Part shown: positions 8,921 to 17,312 of the stretch, piece by piece
Layout: each line of letters starts with the position of its first letter
How positions within the stretch are numbered: position 1 is the first letter of the stretch
NCBI GenBank assembly: GCA_028293805.1
Contig: JAQGOC010000341.1
Location: forward strand, 1-61,734
DNA from: Gammaproteobacteria bacterium
Lineage (GTDB): Bacteria; Pseudomonadota; Gammaproteobacteria; Steroidobacterales; Steroidobacteraceae
Reading direction: 5' to 3'
DNA: 61,734 bases
The notes under the pieces: model-generated
The model's input: the letters and a program-made list of their open reading frames with translations, nothing else
Databases searched by the model: none
What the model was told of the DNA's origin: nothing
Program-made: the position numbers and the translations under genes

Positions 8921-9823
8921 TCAGGGCGGGTCGGATTGATCGAATGCGAACAACCTTGCCGGATTATCGACCAGGATCTGGTGCCGGATCTGCTCATCCG
9001 GAATCCAATCCAACAGCAGGTTGACGAGCTCGCCGGTGTCCCGGCTGCCGTCGGTGAGATGCGGCCAATCGGTTCCCCAGATCGCCCGATCGGGTCGGGC
9101 CGCGATGATTCCCCTGGCGAGATGCTCCACGGCCTTGTAGCCCCTGGCCCGGGCGATCCGGTAGGGCGCCGACAGCTTCAGCCACGCCCTGCCTTTCTGC
9201 AGCAGCTCCAGAAGCTTCTGGAAATCAGCGCCGGTCAGCCCATCCTCCTCGAGCATGTACCCCATGTGGTCGATCACGAAATCATCCTCGAGCGTGGCGA
9301 GGTACGGGATGAGATCCCGTACGACGTGGCCGGGCGTATAGAACTGTATGTGCCAGCCGCGCGGCCGGGTCTTTTCGAGCATTCGCTCGATGTAGCGGTG
9401 CAGCTCCACCGGCGGCCATGACGCTCGAGCGAAGAGATCAAGGCGAATAGCACGCACGCCGGCAGCATGAAATGCATCGAGCTCGCGAGCGGTGACATTC
9501 TCCTCGACCATCACCACACCACGGGCGCGCCGACCCAACTTTCGCAGAGTATCGATGGTGAGCCGGTTGTCGGTGCCGTAATAACTCGGCTGCACGAGGA
9601 CCATCCGCTCGATTCCGAGATAGTCACACAGCGCGAGGTACTTGCTGAGGGAGCCGTCCGGGAAGGTGTAGTGCGGTGCTTGAACACAGGGGTAGCCCGG
9701 CTCGAACACGTGGAAATGCACGTCGCAAGTGTGTTTCGGCAACGCGAAGAGCGGCCGTGTATTGGTAGTGGCCTCGCGCATCGGGGTCGGCACAAGCACG
9801 TCGGCGGTTGTCGTATTGCTCAT
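8921..9823 (-). CDS. amidohydrolase-2 family TIM-barrel hydrolase (LigI/PDC lactonase-like)
   Basis: 300 residues from ATG 9823. The metal motif DVHFHVFEP (His36, His38) opens the barrel, followed by YPCVQAPHYTFPDGSLSKYL, VLVQPSYYGTDN, GVRAIRLDLF, HIQFYTPGHV, FVIDHMGYM and a late GTDWPH with the metal/catalytic Asp. This pattern fits the group containing 2-pyrone-4,6-dicarboxylate lactonase and related lactonases or decarboxylases. It lies 90 bases after the YncE-like gene and probably shares the leftward transcript with it and the TonB receptor. The Met used has no clear ribosome site, so the start is less sure than the family. Confidence 0.88.
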   Translation of the reverse strand: MSNTTTADVLVPTPMREATTNTRPLFALPKHTCDVHFHVFEPGYPCVQAPHYTFPDGSLSKYLALCDYLGIERMVLVQPSYYGTDNRLTIDTLRKLGRRARGVVMVEENVTARELDAFHAAGVRAIRLDLFARASWPPVELHRYIERMLEKTRPRGWHIQFYTPGHVVRDLIPYLATLEDDFVIDHMGYMLEEDGLTGADFQKLLELLQKGRAWLKLSAPYRIARARGYKAVEHLARGIIAARPDRAIWGTDWPHLTDGSRDTGELVNLLLDWIPDEQIRHQILVDNPARLFAFDQSDPP

Positions 9824-9913
9824 GATGATCAAACAGCCTTGCAGCGGTCCTGTCCTATGAATCTGAAAAGTCGCGGTCCAGCGTTGCGCGGCCTGGCCGC
9901 GCACGCGCCGCCC

Positions 9914-10930
9914 TCAGCGGGCAACGACGAGGATTTCGAAACTACCGGGCACCACCGTGGGCCATTTGGCCGGCGCGACGGGTGGTAGCAGTTTTCCGGC
10001 GGGCAGGTAGACGGTCCCGGTGTCGAGATCCACGGCCCCCGTACGGGCCGATCGTTTCGTTTTCACACGCTCGACCACGGCGATGTTGGCGGGGTCGGCG
10101 AGCGAAATCACCGTGAGAGTTCCATCGTCGCCACCGGGGATAAAAGCGAGCCGGCGCCGTGTGTCAATGAATGCGGCGTCCGGCGCTTTGCCGATCGTGA
10201 GGCTTGCAACCTCTTTTCCTGCAGTCGTGACGACCTTGGCGATACCGTTGTCGCAGGCGGACAGCAACAGCCCCGAGAGGGCATCCAGGGCGAGCCCGGT
10301 AGGCTCTTCACAGCCGGCCAACTCGATCGTGCGCGTAATCGCACCCTTGGCGAGATCGATCACGGCGATCTGGCGGCGGTCGGCGAGATTGACATAGACG
10401 AGGCCTTTGCCATCCGATACCGCGAATTCCGGCGCGCCGGGGAGCTTGAATCCGCCCACCACGGCTGCCTTCTGGACATCGAAAATCGTGGTGTCGTGCG
10501 CACGGCGATTGAACGTGATGCCCAGCCCGGTCTTCGCATCGTAGGCGACGGAATCGGGCTCATCGCCTGTCGGCATGGTGGCAATGACCTTCCCCGTTAC
10601 GCCGTCGAGGAGAACGACCTTGTTGCTGTCTCCGGTGGTGGCAAGCAGGCGTGCAGCGCCGATCGGCAGAACCTGGTGTACCACAGGGCTTGGGAACAGA
10701 CGGGGCGTGACCGTGCCGCTGGTCAGATCGACCGCCATGATGCCGCCGGCCTTGGCGACATATAGCCGCCGGGCCGGAGCATCCACCGATGCGTAATCCC
10801 ACAGTCCATCGGGCCCGGCGATGCGGCGGGTGAGTTGGAAGTGCGGACCCGACCCGGCTGCGGCCGGAAAGGCCGCCAGCGCGAGCGGCAGCACGCACGC
10901 AAGCAGTAACCGGGTGCATGAGCGCGACAT
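9914..10930 (-). CDS. secreted YncE-like seven-bladed beta-propeller protein
   Basis: 338 residues from ATG 10930, which follows GGAG in the 17-base gap after the TonB receptor. A signal peptide (LLLACVLPLALAAFPAAAG) is followed by repeated blades of YncE type: RRLYVAKAGGIMAVDLTSG, KVVLLDGVTGKVIATMPTG, SDGKGLVYVNLADRRQIAVIDLAKG, GTLTVISLADP. No catalytic residues are apparent. YncE-like propellers are periplasmic and are often found beside TonB receptors, where a ligand-binding or accessory role is suspected. The tight spacing makes this an operon partner of the receptor. Confidence 0.88.
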   Translation of the reverse strand: MSRSCTRLLLACVLPLALAAFPAAAGSGPHFQLTRRIAGPDGLWDYASVDAPARRLYVAKAGGIMAVDLTSGTVTPRLFPSPVVHQVLPIGAARLLATTGDSNKVVLLDGVTGKVIATMPTGDEPDSVAYDAKTGLGITFNRRAHDTTIFDVQKAAVVGGFKLPGAPEFAVSDGKGLVYVNLADRRQIAVIDLAKGAITRTIELAGCEEPTGLALDALSGLLLSACDNGIAKVVTTAGKEVASLTIGKAPDAAFIDTRRRLAFIPGGDDGTLTVISLADPANIAVVERVKTKRSARTGAVDLDTGTVYLPAGKLLPPVAPAKWPTVVPGSFEILVVAR

Positions 10931-10947
10931 TGACCTACTCCGTAGCT

Positions 10948-13023
10948 TCAGAACCGGCCGGTTGCCGAGACGAACCATTGGCGCGGGCGTGAGAAGCCCC
11001 CGACGTTACGCGGCGAGCCAATGTCGGGGCCTTGCGCGTAGACCGTGTGGTACTGCGTGTCGAACAGATTCGTGACATTGGCACCCAGCCTCCAGCTCTC
11101 CCCGATTTCGAGCCGCAGCCCGGCATTGACGACCTGGTAGGGCTTCTCCCGATAGTCATCGCTGATGTTCCACCACTGCGCGCCGGTGAAGCCGGCATCG
11201 ATCCGGGCGCCGAGCGTGAGGGTGTTGCCGAGCGGGTGCTTCCAGTCGACGGTCACCGTGCCTTGGTAGGCCGGCGTGTACGGCGCCTTCAGGCCTTTGA
11301 GATTGATCGTCTCGCCGGTGTTCGGATTGAAATAGCCTGGAATGTTGTCCCAGACGGCCTGGGTCACGCCGAACCCGGCGCTCACGGTCAGGGAGTGCGT
11401 GATCCGGGCACTGACGTCGGTCTCGATGCCGTAGTTGTGGGAAGGGCCTACGTTCTTGGTCACTTCGGCGAGCGTTGCGCCGTCGATCGTGCTGAACAGG
11501 CGGTTGTCGTAGGTGATGTAGAACGCCGCCGCGTTGAAGCGCAAGCGCGAGTCCAGGAAGCTGGATTTCATGCCCACTTCATAATTGAGGGTCTTCTCCG
11601 AGTCGAAGCCGCTGATCTCGCCATGTGCCTGCAGGATGTCGGCAGGCTGCAGGCCTCGCGTGATACTCAGGTAGCCCATCACATCGGGCTTGAATGCATA
11701 TGAGACGGACGCCTTGGGCAACAGTACCGTGCCGCTGGCTTCCTGGGTAACGTTGTTCAGAGTGTCGGTCAGGCGGTTGTCGAAATGCTCGAGCCGCAGC
11801 CCCGCCTCCAAAGTCCATTGGCCGAGCGGATAGCTGGCGTTGGCGAATCCGGCGTATTCGCGGCGCTCGGCGTGGTTCGCGGACAACAGTACGCCGTCAT
11901 CGGCGGGATCGTCGGTAATGACGCTCAGCATCTGGGTATTGGCCTCGAAGTCACGCGAGCCGCGATTCTGGACAAAGGCGCCGAGGAGCCAGTTCAAGTC
12001 CCCGGCCAGCGAGGCGAGGCGCAGCTCCTGGCTCCAGATGTTCTTGTGGAAGATCTGTGTCACGTCGAACAGCGGCAGGGCGATGTGATCGCCGTCGGCG
12101 CGCGCGTTGACCTCCGAATGGAAATAGGATGTGATCGAGGTCAGCCTGGCGAATTCGCCGAACTGATGGTCGATCTGCAAGGTGGGCGAGTACAGATCGC
12201 GGTTGAAATGCGGCAGGACGTTCGCGGTTGCGACCCGCGAGTAAACGCTCACGTCTTCCGGCGCATAGTAGAGATTCTCGTTCTCCGAGCGCAGCCGGTT
12301 GCCATAGAGGTGTAAGGTCACCTCCGTGTCGTTCGCCGTGTATTCCAGCGTGAGACGTCCGCCGCGCTCGTTGGAATGACCCAGCGTCCGATTCAGAGTG
12401 GGGTCCTGGACGAAGCCGTCGCTCGTGGCATCGAAGAGGCTGAGCCGGCCTTTGAGGGCATCGCCCGCAATCGGGCCCGATAGGGCGCCCGAGAAATTCC
12501 TCGTTTGCAGATTGCCGAATTCGACGGTCGCCTCGGCTTCGGGGTCGCTGCCCGGCTTCTTCGTAATGTACTTGATGGCCCCGCCGATGTTGCTGCCACC
12601 ATAGAGCGTACCTTGCGGACCCTTCAGCACCTCGATACGCTCCAAGTCCTCCGCGCGAACCGTCTGACCTTCGAACAACTGCACGTCGTTGACGTAGAAG
12701 CCAACACCCTGCGTGACGCCGAACGCGCCCACACCGCGCATCACGACGTCCGGCGTATTGTCGGCCCTGGTCGTGATGTTCAGATTCGGCATGAGGGAGG
12801 CGAGGTCGTCGATCCTCGTCACGTGCGCATCATGGATCTGAGTGGCGCCCAGCGCACTCACCGAAGCAGGGATGCTCTGCAGATCCTCCGCCCGCTTGCG
12901 GGCCGTGACGACGATTTCCTCCAGCTGGTCGCCGGCTGCCACCGCGTCTGCCCACGCCGGACCGGTGCTCGCCGTAGCGGCAACCAGTAGCCCACACAAA
13001 GTGAATCGATGCCCGTGCTTCAT
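10948..13023 (-). CDS. TonB-dependent outer-membrane receptor
   Basis: 691 residues. Signal peptide about 1-25 (TASTGPAWA), TonB box EEIVVTARKR at 35-44, a plug with VLKGPQGTLYGGSNIGGAIKY, and a beta-barrel ending in Phe (WFVSATGRF). It belongs to the catabolite-uptake receptor type with no STN domain. It is the first gene of a leftward unit with the YncE-like protein and the amidohydrolase, and it diverges from a LysR gene at 13193. The substrate is probably what the amidohydrolase and aldolase degrade. No iron-siderophore biosynthesis genes are nearby. Confidence 0.95.
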   Translation of the reverse strand: MKHGHRFTLCGLLVAATASTGPAWADAVAAGDQLEEIVVTARKRAEDLQSIPASVSALGATQIHDAHVTRIDDLASLMPNLNITTRADNTPDVVMRGVGAFGVTQGVGFYVNDVQLFEGQTVRAEDLERIEVLKGPQGTLYGGSNIGGAIKYITKKPGSDPEAEATVEFGNLQTRNFSGALSGPIAGDALKGRLSLFDATSDGFVQDPTLNRTLGHSNERGGRLTLEYTANDTEVTLHLYGNRLRSENENLYYAPEDVSVYSRVATANVLPHFNRDLYSPTLQIDHQFGEFARLTSITSYFHSEVNARADGDHIALPLFDVTQIFHKNIWSQELRLASLAGDLNWLLGAFVQNRGSRDFEANTQMLSVITDDPADDGVLLSANHAERREYAGFANASYPLGQWTLEAGLRLEHFDNRLTDTLNNVTQEASGTVLLPKASVSYAFKPDVMGYLSITRGLQPADILQAHGEISGFDSEKTLNYEVGMKSSFLDSRLRFNAAAFYITYDNRLFSTIDGATLAEVTKNVGPSHNYGIETDVSARITHSLTVSAGFGVTQAVWDNIPGYFNPNTGETINLKGLKAPYTPAYQGTVTVDWKHPLGNTLTLGARIDAGFTGAQWWNISDDYREKPYQVVNAGLRLEIGESWRLGANVTNLFDTQYHTVYAQGPDIGSPRNVGGFSRPRQWFVSATGRF

Positions 13024-13176
13024 CGTGCCCCCTCTTGCCGCCGACTACGGTCTATCGACCGTGCCGCGCCGGCCGGCCTTTGCCGGTCGAGCGTTCACGA
13101 TCACTTGCCGCTCACAGTACGGTCAGCGTACGAAGGTCCTGTTATATTATCCAATACATATTTTATTCACGCTGTC

Positions 13177-13191
13177 ATAGGAAAGTCCTAT
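13177..13191. promoter_or_regulatory. LysR-type T-N11-A box overlapping the LysR ribosome site
   Basis: The 15-mer ATAGGA-AAG-TCCTAT is a perfect 6-bp dyad with T at 13178 and A at 13190 (T-N11-A). It ends one base before the LysR start codon and contains the likely Shine-Dalgarno GGA. It lies in an AT-rich island (13140-13190) unlike the surrounding sequence, so autorepression and control of the divergent receptor are plausible. Confidence 0.55.
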
Positions 13192-13192
13192 C

Positions 13193-14134
13193 ATGAAGCT
13201 GCGCCAACTGCGGTTCTTCATCACCGTCGCGGACGAGCTGGGCTTCAGCAAGGCGGCCGCGAAGCTGCACGTGGCGCAGCCCTCCCTGAGCGTGCAGATC
13301 AAGGCGCTCGAGGAGGAAGTCGGTGCCCGCCTGTTCGAGCGGGACAAGCACCACGTGTTTCTGACACAGGCCGGCAAGCTCTTCCGCCAGCATGCAGGGG
13401 CGATCCTGTCCATGGCAGAAACGGCGAAGATCGAAGCGCGCTGTGCCGCAGCGGGGGAGCTTGGAACGGTCGATTTCGGCTACACCGCCTCGTCGATGTT
13501 CTCGCGTGTGCTGCCTCCGGCAATCCGCGGGTTCCGTAAACAGTATCCGCAAGTCCTGCTGACGCTGCATGAGTTGACCTCTCTCGAGCAATTTCACGGG
13601 CTGCTCGACCGCTCACTGGACGTGGGCGTTCTTCGCCGGCCGGAAGTGAGCACGCCGGTAGGAATTCAGATCAGCGAGTGGTACCGCACGCCGCTCGTGG
13701 TCGCCATCGCCCACGATCATGTGCTCGCCCAACGCCGGTCCTTGTCCCTGGCCGCATTGAAGAGCGAGCCCTTCATCATGTATCCGCGCGAAGCGGGTAC
13801 GGGAATTTATTGGCAGGTCATGGACCTGTGCGCAAAAGCCGGCTTTCGCCCGCGGGTCGTTCGCGAGGTTCTCGAGTCATCGACGATCATCGGCCTGGTC
13901 GCCGCGGGCGTTGGTGTCGCCGTTGTTCCGGCCGACATGAATTGCATACGGTTCGAGGGCGTCGAGTACCAGAGCCTGACGGACGCGCAGGCCTACTCGA
14001 CCCTCTATCTGGCACGCCGCGAAGGCGATCGGAACCAGCATTTGCGCACGCTGATCGACATGTTGGAGCTGCGATCGGGCAGGGGCCGCGGCGCGCCTAC
14101 GGCGAGCGTGCGGCGCAAGGCGCCCTCACGCTGA
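13193..14134 (+). CDS. LysR-family transcriptional regulator
   Basis: 313 residues. The HTH begins MKLRQLRFFITVADELGFS and continues AAAKLHVAQPSLSVQIKALEEEVG; the effector domain covers about 90-300. It is divergent from the TonB receptor with 169 bases between starts, containing a T-N11-A dyad. Regulation of the receptor-YncE-amidohydrolase unit is the simplest inference. The last 25 residues are basic and low in complexity (GRGRGAPTASVRRKAPSR). The gene overlaps the convergent AraC gene by nine bases. Confidence 0.93.
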   Translation: MKLRQLRFFITVADELGFSKAAAKLHVAQPSLSVQIKALEEEVGARLFERDKHHVFLTQAGKLFRQHAGAILSMAETAKIEARCAAAGELGTVDFGYTASSMFSRVLPPAIRGFRKQYPQVLLTLHELTSLEQFHGLLDRSLDVGVLRRPEVSTPVGIQISEWYRTPLVVAIAHDHVLAQRRSLSLAALKSEPFIMYPREAGTGIYWQVMDLCAKAGFRPRVVREVLESSTIIGLVAAGVGVAVVPADMNCIRFEGVEYQSLTDAQAYSTLYLARREGDRNQHLRTLIDMLELRSGRGRGAPTASVRRKAPSR

Positions 14135-14878
14135 TACGATCTCCCGGTACTCATCGGCATGTTCGTGCAGAAATCGCCCCGGCGAGGCGCCGTATTTGCG
14201 GCGGAACATGGCTATGAAAGCGCTGACGCTTTCATAGCCCGCATCGAAAGCGACGGTTGAGACATTGTGCCCGGCAGCGATGCGCTCCAGAGCGTGATGG
14301 GCAATCACGGCACGCCGCCAGCGGGAGAAAGACAGACCCGTCTCGTTTTGGAAGTGACGCGTGAAGGACCGCCTGGACATGCCCGTGCGCTCCGCCAGGC
14401 TGTCCAGATCTGCGGCAATCGTCGGCGCGTCGAGCACAGTCTGCACCGCCTTGCGCAGCCGCGGCGCGCTCGGCATCGGCACTTCGAGCTTTTCGGGGCG
14501 CGCTTCACGCATTTCGGCTGCGACCACTTTCCACAGCAGCCGGCGCATGCGGCTGTCCGCCGCTGCCAACCGGGTCAGGCGCTCCAGGGAAGCGGTCATC
14601 AGAGAAGAAGCTCGCAGCACGCACGCCCGCTTCGGCAGGTCCCTCGCGAATTCGCTGGGCGCCAACACCACCCAGCCCCTGGTGAGTCCGCTGGAGCGCG
14701 ATGCATGGCGCACTCCCGGGGGCACCCAGCCGACCCGATGCGTGGGAATGATCCACGTGCCGGCCTCCGTGAGCAGATGGGAGAGGCCGGTTTCGACCAA
14801 GATGAACTGGCCGCCGGCATGCGCATGCCAGCTCGACTCGCCGGGCGCGGCTCTCTCGAAGCGGTTCGTGCTGCGCAT
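14126..14878 (-). CDS. AraC-family regulator with N-terminal cupin
   Basis: 250 residues from ATG 14878. In-frame GTG codons at 14950 and 14932 could extend it, but that stretch is AT-rich and promoter-like, so the shorter start is preferred. The cupin part carries HAHAGGQFILVETG and GWVPPGVRH. The AraC HTH covers the last 100 residues (LAERTGMSRRSFTRHFQNETG, then GYESVSAFIAMFRRKYGASPG). It is divergent from the EPTP-repeat gene, whose operon it probably regulates. A 13-bp perfect hairpin lies inside its 3' part (separate entry). Confidence 0.9.
   Translation of the reverse strand: MRSTNRFERAAPGESSWHAHAGGQFILVETGLSHLLTEAGTWIIPTHRVGWVPPGVRHASRSSGLTRGWVVLAPSEFARDLPKRACVLRASSLMTASLERLTRLAAADSRMRRLLWKVVAAEMREARPEKLEVPMPSAPRLRKAVQTVLDAPTIAADLDSLAERTGMSRRSFTRHFQNETGLSFSRWRRAVIAHHALERIAAGHNVSTVAFDAGYESVSAFIAMFRRKYGASPGRFLHEHADEYREIVSA
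14210..14239. terminator. 13-bp perfect hairpin within the AraC 3' coding region
   Basis: Arms GGCTATGAAAGCG and CGCTTTCATAGCC with loop CTGA. It encodes GYESVSAFIA of the AraC HTH, yet sits about 75 bases past the stop of the convergent LysR gene. It could end read-through transcripts from that gene. No T-run follows, so the role is inference. Confidence 0.4.
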
Positions 14879-14974
14879 TGGCCCAAACTCTACATTGATT
14901 GGAAAAATAACGATAACACCGCAGCCCGCCACTGCTCCAGCATGGGTCACTCAAAGCGACAACTGGAATACCGG

Positions 14975-16096
14975 ATGAATTCTGAGCCTGGGGCCCCCGC
15001 GACCGGATCGCGCCGCCACCTGCAGGAAGCGCAACGCCTGCCCACCTCGTGCGCACGCTCGGTGACGGTCGGGACCGATCCGGACGGGATCCTGCTCGCC
15101 GTGGCTCAGTTTGCGGTCGACATTCCGGGCCAGGCGCCCGGCATGCATGCGGGCAACAGCGACATCGATGCCCTGCTGTTTCGCTGGTCCGGCGGGCGCT
15201 TCGTCGCGAGCGGGCATTTTCCTCTGCCCGGCGGTGAGAACGTAGAGTTCTTCCGCATCGGCGAGCGGCGCTTCATGGCCGGAGCGAGTATCCGCAGCGG
15301 CTCCGGTCCGTACGAGATGAACGTTTCTTCCGCGATCCACGAGTGGATCGACGATCGCTGTGTTGTGCTGCAGACGTTCCCTACCTTCGGCGCGAAGCAG
15401 TGGCGTCACTTCAGCATCGGCGCGCGCCACTTCCTCGCACTGGCGCAGGGGGTCGACCTGCCTGGACTTGCGCCGCTGCACCCGCGGACGTCGTGCCTGT
15501 TCGAGTGGGATGGCGGTGCTTTTCGCGAGCTGCAAGCCTTTCCGGGCCGCTGGGGCTATGGATGGTGTGCGTTCGAGCTCGATGGCCGGCATTTTCTCGC
15601 CTACGCCGATCACCTGGACCGATCGGTCATCTATCGTTGGGAGCAGTCGCGCTTCGAGGAATTCCAGGTGTTCCCCGGGGGCGGGGGCCGTGCGTTCACC
15701 TTCTTCCAGAGCGCGGGACACTCCTGGCTGGCATTCGCGAACCTGCAGCGGGGCACGACCGTGTATCGCTGGGAGGGCACCGGCTTCGTCGCCCATCAAC
15801 AGCTGGCCGGCCCCGGGGCCCGGGCGCTGAGCGTCGTCGCGGGTGCGCACGGCCTGTATCTGATCAATGTCAACTTCATCCAGGGCACTGCGGCCAATCC
15901 GCAGCGAGTTCCGGACTCGCAGGTGTATTGCTGGGACGGGCAGCGCTTTGAGCTCGGCGAGACCTTCGCCACTTCGGCCGCAACCGACGTCACGACCTTC
16001 GAGGCCGACGGCACGCGCTACATCATAGTGGCCAACAGCCTGGCCGCCGATATGCGCTTTCGCACCGACACCATCGTGTATCGATTCCTTGGTTGA
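14975..16096 (+). CDS. EPTP-repeat seven-bladed propeller protein
   Basis: 373 residues from ATG 14975. Seven repeats of about 45-55 residues are visible, each with a buried-strand pattern of the kind FxxxGxxFLAxA...S.x(I/L)(Y/F)xWxxxxFxxxQxF: LLFRWSGGRFVASGHFP, HFLALAQ...CLFEWDGGAFRELQAFP, HFLAYADHLDRSVIYRW, WLAFANLQRGTTVYRW, and the terminal YIIVANSL...TIVYRFLG. This matches EPTP (epitempin) repeats, known from animal LGI and TSPEAR proteins and sparsely from bacteria. No signal peptide is evident. It is the first gene of a unit with a 396-residue unknown and an MFS transporter. Function unknown. Confidence 0.8.
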   Translation: MNSEPGAPATGSRRHLQEAQRLPTSCARSVTVGTDPDGILLAVAQFAVDIPGQAPGMHAGNSDIDALLFRWSGGRFVASGHFPLPGGENVEFFRIGERRFMAGASIRSGSGPYEMNVSSAIHEWIDDRCVVLQTFPTFGAKQWRHFSIGARHFLALAQGVDLPGLAPLHPRTSCLFEWDGGAFRELQAFPGRWGYGWCAFELDGRHFLAYADHLDRSVIYRWEQSRFEEFQVFPGGGGRAFTFFQSAGHSWLAFANLQRGTTVYRWEGTGFVAHQQLAGPGARALSVVAGAHGLYLINVNFIQGTAANPQRVPDSQVYCWDGQRFELGETFATSAATDVTTFEADGTRYIIVANSLAADMRFRTDTIVYRFLG

Positions 16097-16114
16097 GCCC
16101 GCAGGACAACATAA

Positions 16115-17305
16115 ATGAGCTATCAACCGCATCCCCACTTCCAGCAGCTTTTTGCCGCCTACACGGCCGATGCCGCGAGCCTCGGCATGCAACTGGCTCG
16201 CCTGATGGATCGCCGCGCCGCCGGCGATCCGCTGCTCGTCTGCACCGGCTCGGACATGGTTCTGTTTGCCGGATCCGGCAGCGCGCCGGTGATGGAGAGC
16301 TTTCGGCGGACCACGCGCGGGTTCATCGAGCTTGGCGCGATTTCGCATTTGCCGCTCGCAGTCGCGTGGCTGGCGCGCATGCGTGAGGTCGCCGGGGAGG
16401 CTTCACTCTGGCGCGCCGCGGCCGCAGCCTACATCCAGGCGATTCGGCGCACGCAGGAAATCAACACCGTAGCGCTGTGGCGGGACGCGATCCAGGTCCC
16501 GGCCTGGGCGGGTCTGGAACCGAAGCTCGTCGACATGGTCGATTACAGCTGTCAGGCCACGGTGGAAGTGTTGGAACAGGCGCTGCGGGATGAGTCCGGC
16601 TTCACGTTCGAGCGCCTGCGCCGCGAGTACCTCGATCCGGTGAGCTCGGAGCGCGTCCCGGTGCCGATGAACGACATGATGGTCGCCACGTTCGCGCTGA
16701 CCTTTCTGGACATCGGACATCGCATCATGGGGTGGCTGGGCAGCCAGGGCCTGTCGTGGGAACACCTGATGGTAGTCGTGAGTGGCCGTTCGGGCCGGCC
16801 CACAGCCGGGTTGACTTGGGCCAGCAACAACATGTGTCACCTGATCGAGCGCGCCTCACAGGGGCGATTCAGCAAAGAACGGCTGTATATCGCCCCGCAT
16901 GCGCCATCGCTCGATCTGGCTGCTGCTGCGGATCCCGCACGCTGGCCTGGGCTGGAGGCCCAATTCCGCACTCTCTGGTTCAACACTCGCACGACCACCG
17001 ACATGGCCGCTTGCCTGTTCGAGGGCTACCCGCGCTTCGTGCCGGCCGCAGCGGTCCCGTTGTACGTTTCACCGCAAATGAGCGAGGTCGATCGGCTTCC
17101 CAAGGTGCGCACGGTCGAGGACCGGTTTGCCTTGATCGCACGCATGCGCTTCGTGCTCGAAGACCCGTTGCAATTGGCCTCGAATTCGGTAGCCGACTAC
17201 GTCATCGACCAACTCGCCGAGCACGGCAATGACCCCTCCAAGGTGTTCATCGCGGGCTTTACTGACATCGACTACGCGGCGGTTCGCCGCGCCCGGCGTG
17301 GTTAG
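16115..17305 (+). CDS. conserved-looking protein of unknown function (396 residues)
   Basis: Starts 18 bases after the EPTP gene. I do not recognise it with confidence; a link to DUF5624 is a guess. It is soluble, with no signal peptide or membrane run. Notable blocks are TGSDMVLFAGSGSAP, VPMNDMMVATFALTFLDIGHRIMGWL, VSGRSGRPTAGLTWASNNMCHL, FNTRTTTDMAACLFEGYPRF and PQMSEVDRLPKVRTVEDR. The SGRSGRPTAG...NNMCHLIER segment looks like a ligand or active site. Codon usage and overlap-type spacing to the MFS gene argue that it is real. With a propeller and a permease it may process a small molecule. Confidence 0.75.
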   Translation: MSYQPHPHFQQLFAAYTADAASLGMQLARLMDRRAAGDPLLVCTGSDMVLFAGSGSAPVMESFRRTTRGFIELGAISHLPLAVAWLARMREVAGEASLWRAAAAAYIQAIRRTQEINTVALWRDAIQVPAWAGLEPKLVDMVDYSCQATVEVLEQALRDESGFTFERLRREYLDPVSSERVPVPMNDMMVATFALTFLDIGHRIMGWLGSQGLSWEHLMVVVSGRSGRPTAGLTWASNNMCHLIERASQGRFSKERLYIAPHAPSLDLAAAADPARWPGLEAQFRTLWFNTRTTTDMAACLFEGYPRFVPAAAVPLYVSPQMSEVDRLPKVRTVEDRFALIARMRFVLEDPLQLASNSVADYVIDQLAEHGNDPSKVFIAGFTDIDYAAVRRARRG

Positions 17306-17312
17306 CCGCACC

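Noticed and set aside
14951..16348. 465-residue frame antisense to the EPTP gene
   Set aside because: The EPTP strand shows seven regular repeats; the antisense has none.
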